This document shows, one piece after another, positions 60,310 through 64,000 of a stretch of 64,000 nucleotides of DNA. A program made the translations under genes and the position numbers. Location of the stretch: contig NC_089276.1 in NCBI RefSeq assembly GCF_963678975.1, forward strand, positions 682,001 through 746,000, given 5' to 3'. The notes beneath the pieces are model-generated. The model ran no database searches. It saw only the letters and a program-made list of their open reading frames with translations, and was not told where the DNA came from. The stretch's first letter is position 1. Every line of letters starts with the position of its first letter. Source of the stretch: Dysidea avara (Eukaryota; Porifera; Demospongiae; Dictyoceratida; Dysideidae).

Positions 60310-60957
60310 AATGGGCCTTATCCAAAACTACGCGAAACCTTACAAGTGACCGCTATACTTCCGCTACATTTTTGCGTTTTGTCCGTGATATTTTAACTGA
60401 GGGTGTAGTTTGTACAGGAGCGTATGGGAGAATGGTGAGTTAAGCGTATAAGAGTAACTCTAGCTTTATCAGACACAAGTATGTTGTTTTGTCATTAAAA
60501 AGAAGACGTTTTAAGATAGCAAAATGTTTAGAAGTAGGCTTTTTGATAATATGCGCTAATTAGAGTCGGAACAAAGATGTTTTCGCATTAATCTAGCATT
60601 CATCATTGTTTCAATTAGCCTACATGGTTTTACATTGCTAGTTACATGTAAACATAGTGCAGTTACGAATCTATAGAAGTTTCTAATTAGTGTACACAGC
60701 GAAATAAACTGCTTTGAGGCATCATTCCTGGGTTTCGCCATCTTAGAGCGCTGTATTTTAAACCACGAAACAACATACTTGTGTCTGATAAAGCTAGAGC
60801 TACTCTTATACGCTTAACTCACCATTCTCCCATAGGCTCCTGTACAAACTACACCCTCAGTTAAAATATAACGGACGCGACGCGGAAATGTAGCAAAAGT
60901 ACAGCGGATAGTATACGTCACTTGTAAGGTTTCGCGTAGTTTTGGATAAGGCCCATT
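60310..60957. mobile_element. Long-TIR non-autonomous element, 648 bp
   Basis: Left aatgggccttatccaaaact faces agttttggataaggcccatt on the right. Pairing extends about 180 bp inward with small gaps (ggtgtagtttgtacaggag, agaatggtgagttaagcgt, cagacacaagtatgttg). The interior (about 60500-60760) has no coding frame. The flanks show no clear target duplication. Confidence 0.85.
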
Positions 60958-62901
<1,944 letters not shown>

Positions 62902-63260
62902 CACGAACAGACTAGGTCGAATGGTCTGCTTCTGCTGCGTAGCACTGGGAGACACTCTGATTCGCTTCACGAATGGTATTCGTTCCTACACTCCGCCAGT
63001 TTGGCAATGTCATTGAACCTTCCTGTCTTTTATACCGAGCGATCTGTTGTATGATTTAACTTCACGCTACTCAGTAGTGACTAGTTCACAAGAATGTATG
63101 TACTAACATTCTAGGGAAAATCCCAGTTGTTAATACTACGAACACGTGAGTTCTTGTCAGCCTCACCCACCGGCGATTCCGCCACACGCGTTCTCACAAG
63201 GGCGGGCGCTGTCTGTTCAGTTGTTAGTCAGTTCAGTAGTTTGAAGCTGTTTAATAGATA
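62902..63260 (-). promoter_or_regulatory. Upstream region of copy D, duplicate of 34926-35345
   Basis: Shares ordered blocks with the region upstream of copy C, including the CACGTG box (63143-63148) inside ctacgaacacgtgagttctt and the gcgggcgc block, about 242 bp before the start codon of copy D. Confidence 0.6.
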
Positions 63261-63520
63261 AGTATTTAGATTTTGTATAACGCTAATGCATTGATAGGCT
63301 TTGCCTTTACCCGTATTTAATATAATCATAATCATAGATTATTACAGGTAGACTATAAGGCCTAAGGCCTGTTACACCTGATCAACAGGCCTATAGGCTA
63401 GGTACAAAATACAACAATAGCTAAGGCCACTCCAATTGGTAATTATGTTTCTGGTCCTTTGAAAATCAGTTTTAGGAGCGGGCGGGCGGAATTCAGCAAC
63501 AAAGCAACAATGAAATAACC

Positions 63521-63567
63521 GCTCCATTAGAGTATTTTTGTGGTTTACTGACTGTTCTATTAGAGTA
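63521..63567 (-). repeat. 20-mer terminal motif, one full and one partial copy
   Basis: gctccattagagta at 63521 and ctgactgttctattagagta at 63548, both in inverted orientation. Confidence 0.85.
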
Positions 63568-64000
63568 TATCGATCCGTACTATGCACTTCGCCCATTTTC
63601 TTCTCGCATTTCTTGCAGGTTGCAGGTTTTCACTGATAAAATACAAATCATGGCACTTAGATAGTTAGATTTAGCATACTTGTTGCAGCCCAATATTTGT
63701 TTCTGAAATCCAGGTTTTTCAAAAAGCTGATGTACCCATGTACCCATTTTACCCATGTACTTCTGAAGTTTCACATTCTCCAAAAAAGGATGCGGGCGGT
63801 GGACTGACTAGAAACATAATTACCAATTGGAGTGGCCTAATGTATGTATTTATTTATTATTGCTTTACAACACCAGATGCGAGATACAGAATTAAAATGG
63901 CTATGCACAAAAATAGCCGTGTGGTGGTGTTGAGGGTCAGGTGGCAACATGTACCAACTGCCCAAACTAATTACTGTTAATTACTTAACTACAGTACATG
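63568..64000. other. Right edge, no gene recognised
   Basis: ccaattggagtggcct at 63822-63837 is the inverse of aggccactccaattgg at 63424-63439, with longer matching around it (gaaacataattaccaattgg). So 63424-63837 may be an element bounded by inverted repeats. Confidence 0.45.

Overview
The window is animal (metazoan) nuclear DNA, AT-rich and intron-bearing. It is most likely from a sponge or another early-branching invertebrate; that placement is an inference from the gene and transposon families, not proven here. Very little of it is host coding sequence. The host genes I can support are members of one small zinc-binding family with a ZAR1/ZCCHC24-type domain. Copy B on + (13631-14126 plus 24095-24195) also has a transmembrane segment. 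Copy C on - (34528-34925) has three exons and looks intact. Copy A (last exon only, 11253-11371, +) and copy D (62251-62901, -) look broken. Copies C and D share a duplicated upstream region with a CACGTG box.

The rest is a layered transposon landscape. 1084-7242 is a near-complete BEL/Pao LTR retrotransposon on - with two 163-bp LTRs and a 5-bp target duplication. 9-20 kb holds several hAT-type MITEs with 8-bp target duplications (one nested in another), short foldback elements with 9-bp target duplications, a decayed Ty3/gypsy copy and a duplicated block, much of it inside the 10-kb intron of copy B. 21.9-23.7 kb is an inverted-repeat composite. 26.4-29.4 kb holds LINE reverse transcriptase relics on both strands. 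37.7-41.35 kb is a giant inverted repeat with arms of about 1.5 kb. 44081-48837 is a P-element-like DNA transposon with terminal inverted repeats, a spliced but mutated transposase gene on + and a convergent second gene of unknown function on -. 54-59.5 kb has another hAT MITE, a Ulp1-like protease remnant and a pogo/Tigger-type transposase pseudogene. 60.3-61 kb is a long-TIR element, and 62386-62804 is a foldback element inside an exon of copy D.

Three observations stand out. First, foldback elements of 39, 51, 119 and 419 bp share only the TAGTCTCGC-type end and make 9-bp target duplications; all four sit in or close to the ZCCHC24-like genes. Second, a 20-mer, TACTCTAATAGAGCAGTCAC, recurs more than a dozen times on both strands and is the end of a palindromic MITE family, sometimes stacked in tandem. 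Third, the P-like element carries a convergent passenger gene without an assigned function. No tRNA, rRNA or CRISPR array was recognised. All exon limits and family names come from reading the sequence; no database search was possible.
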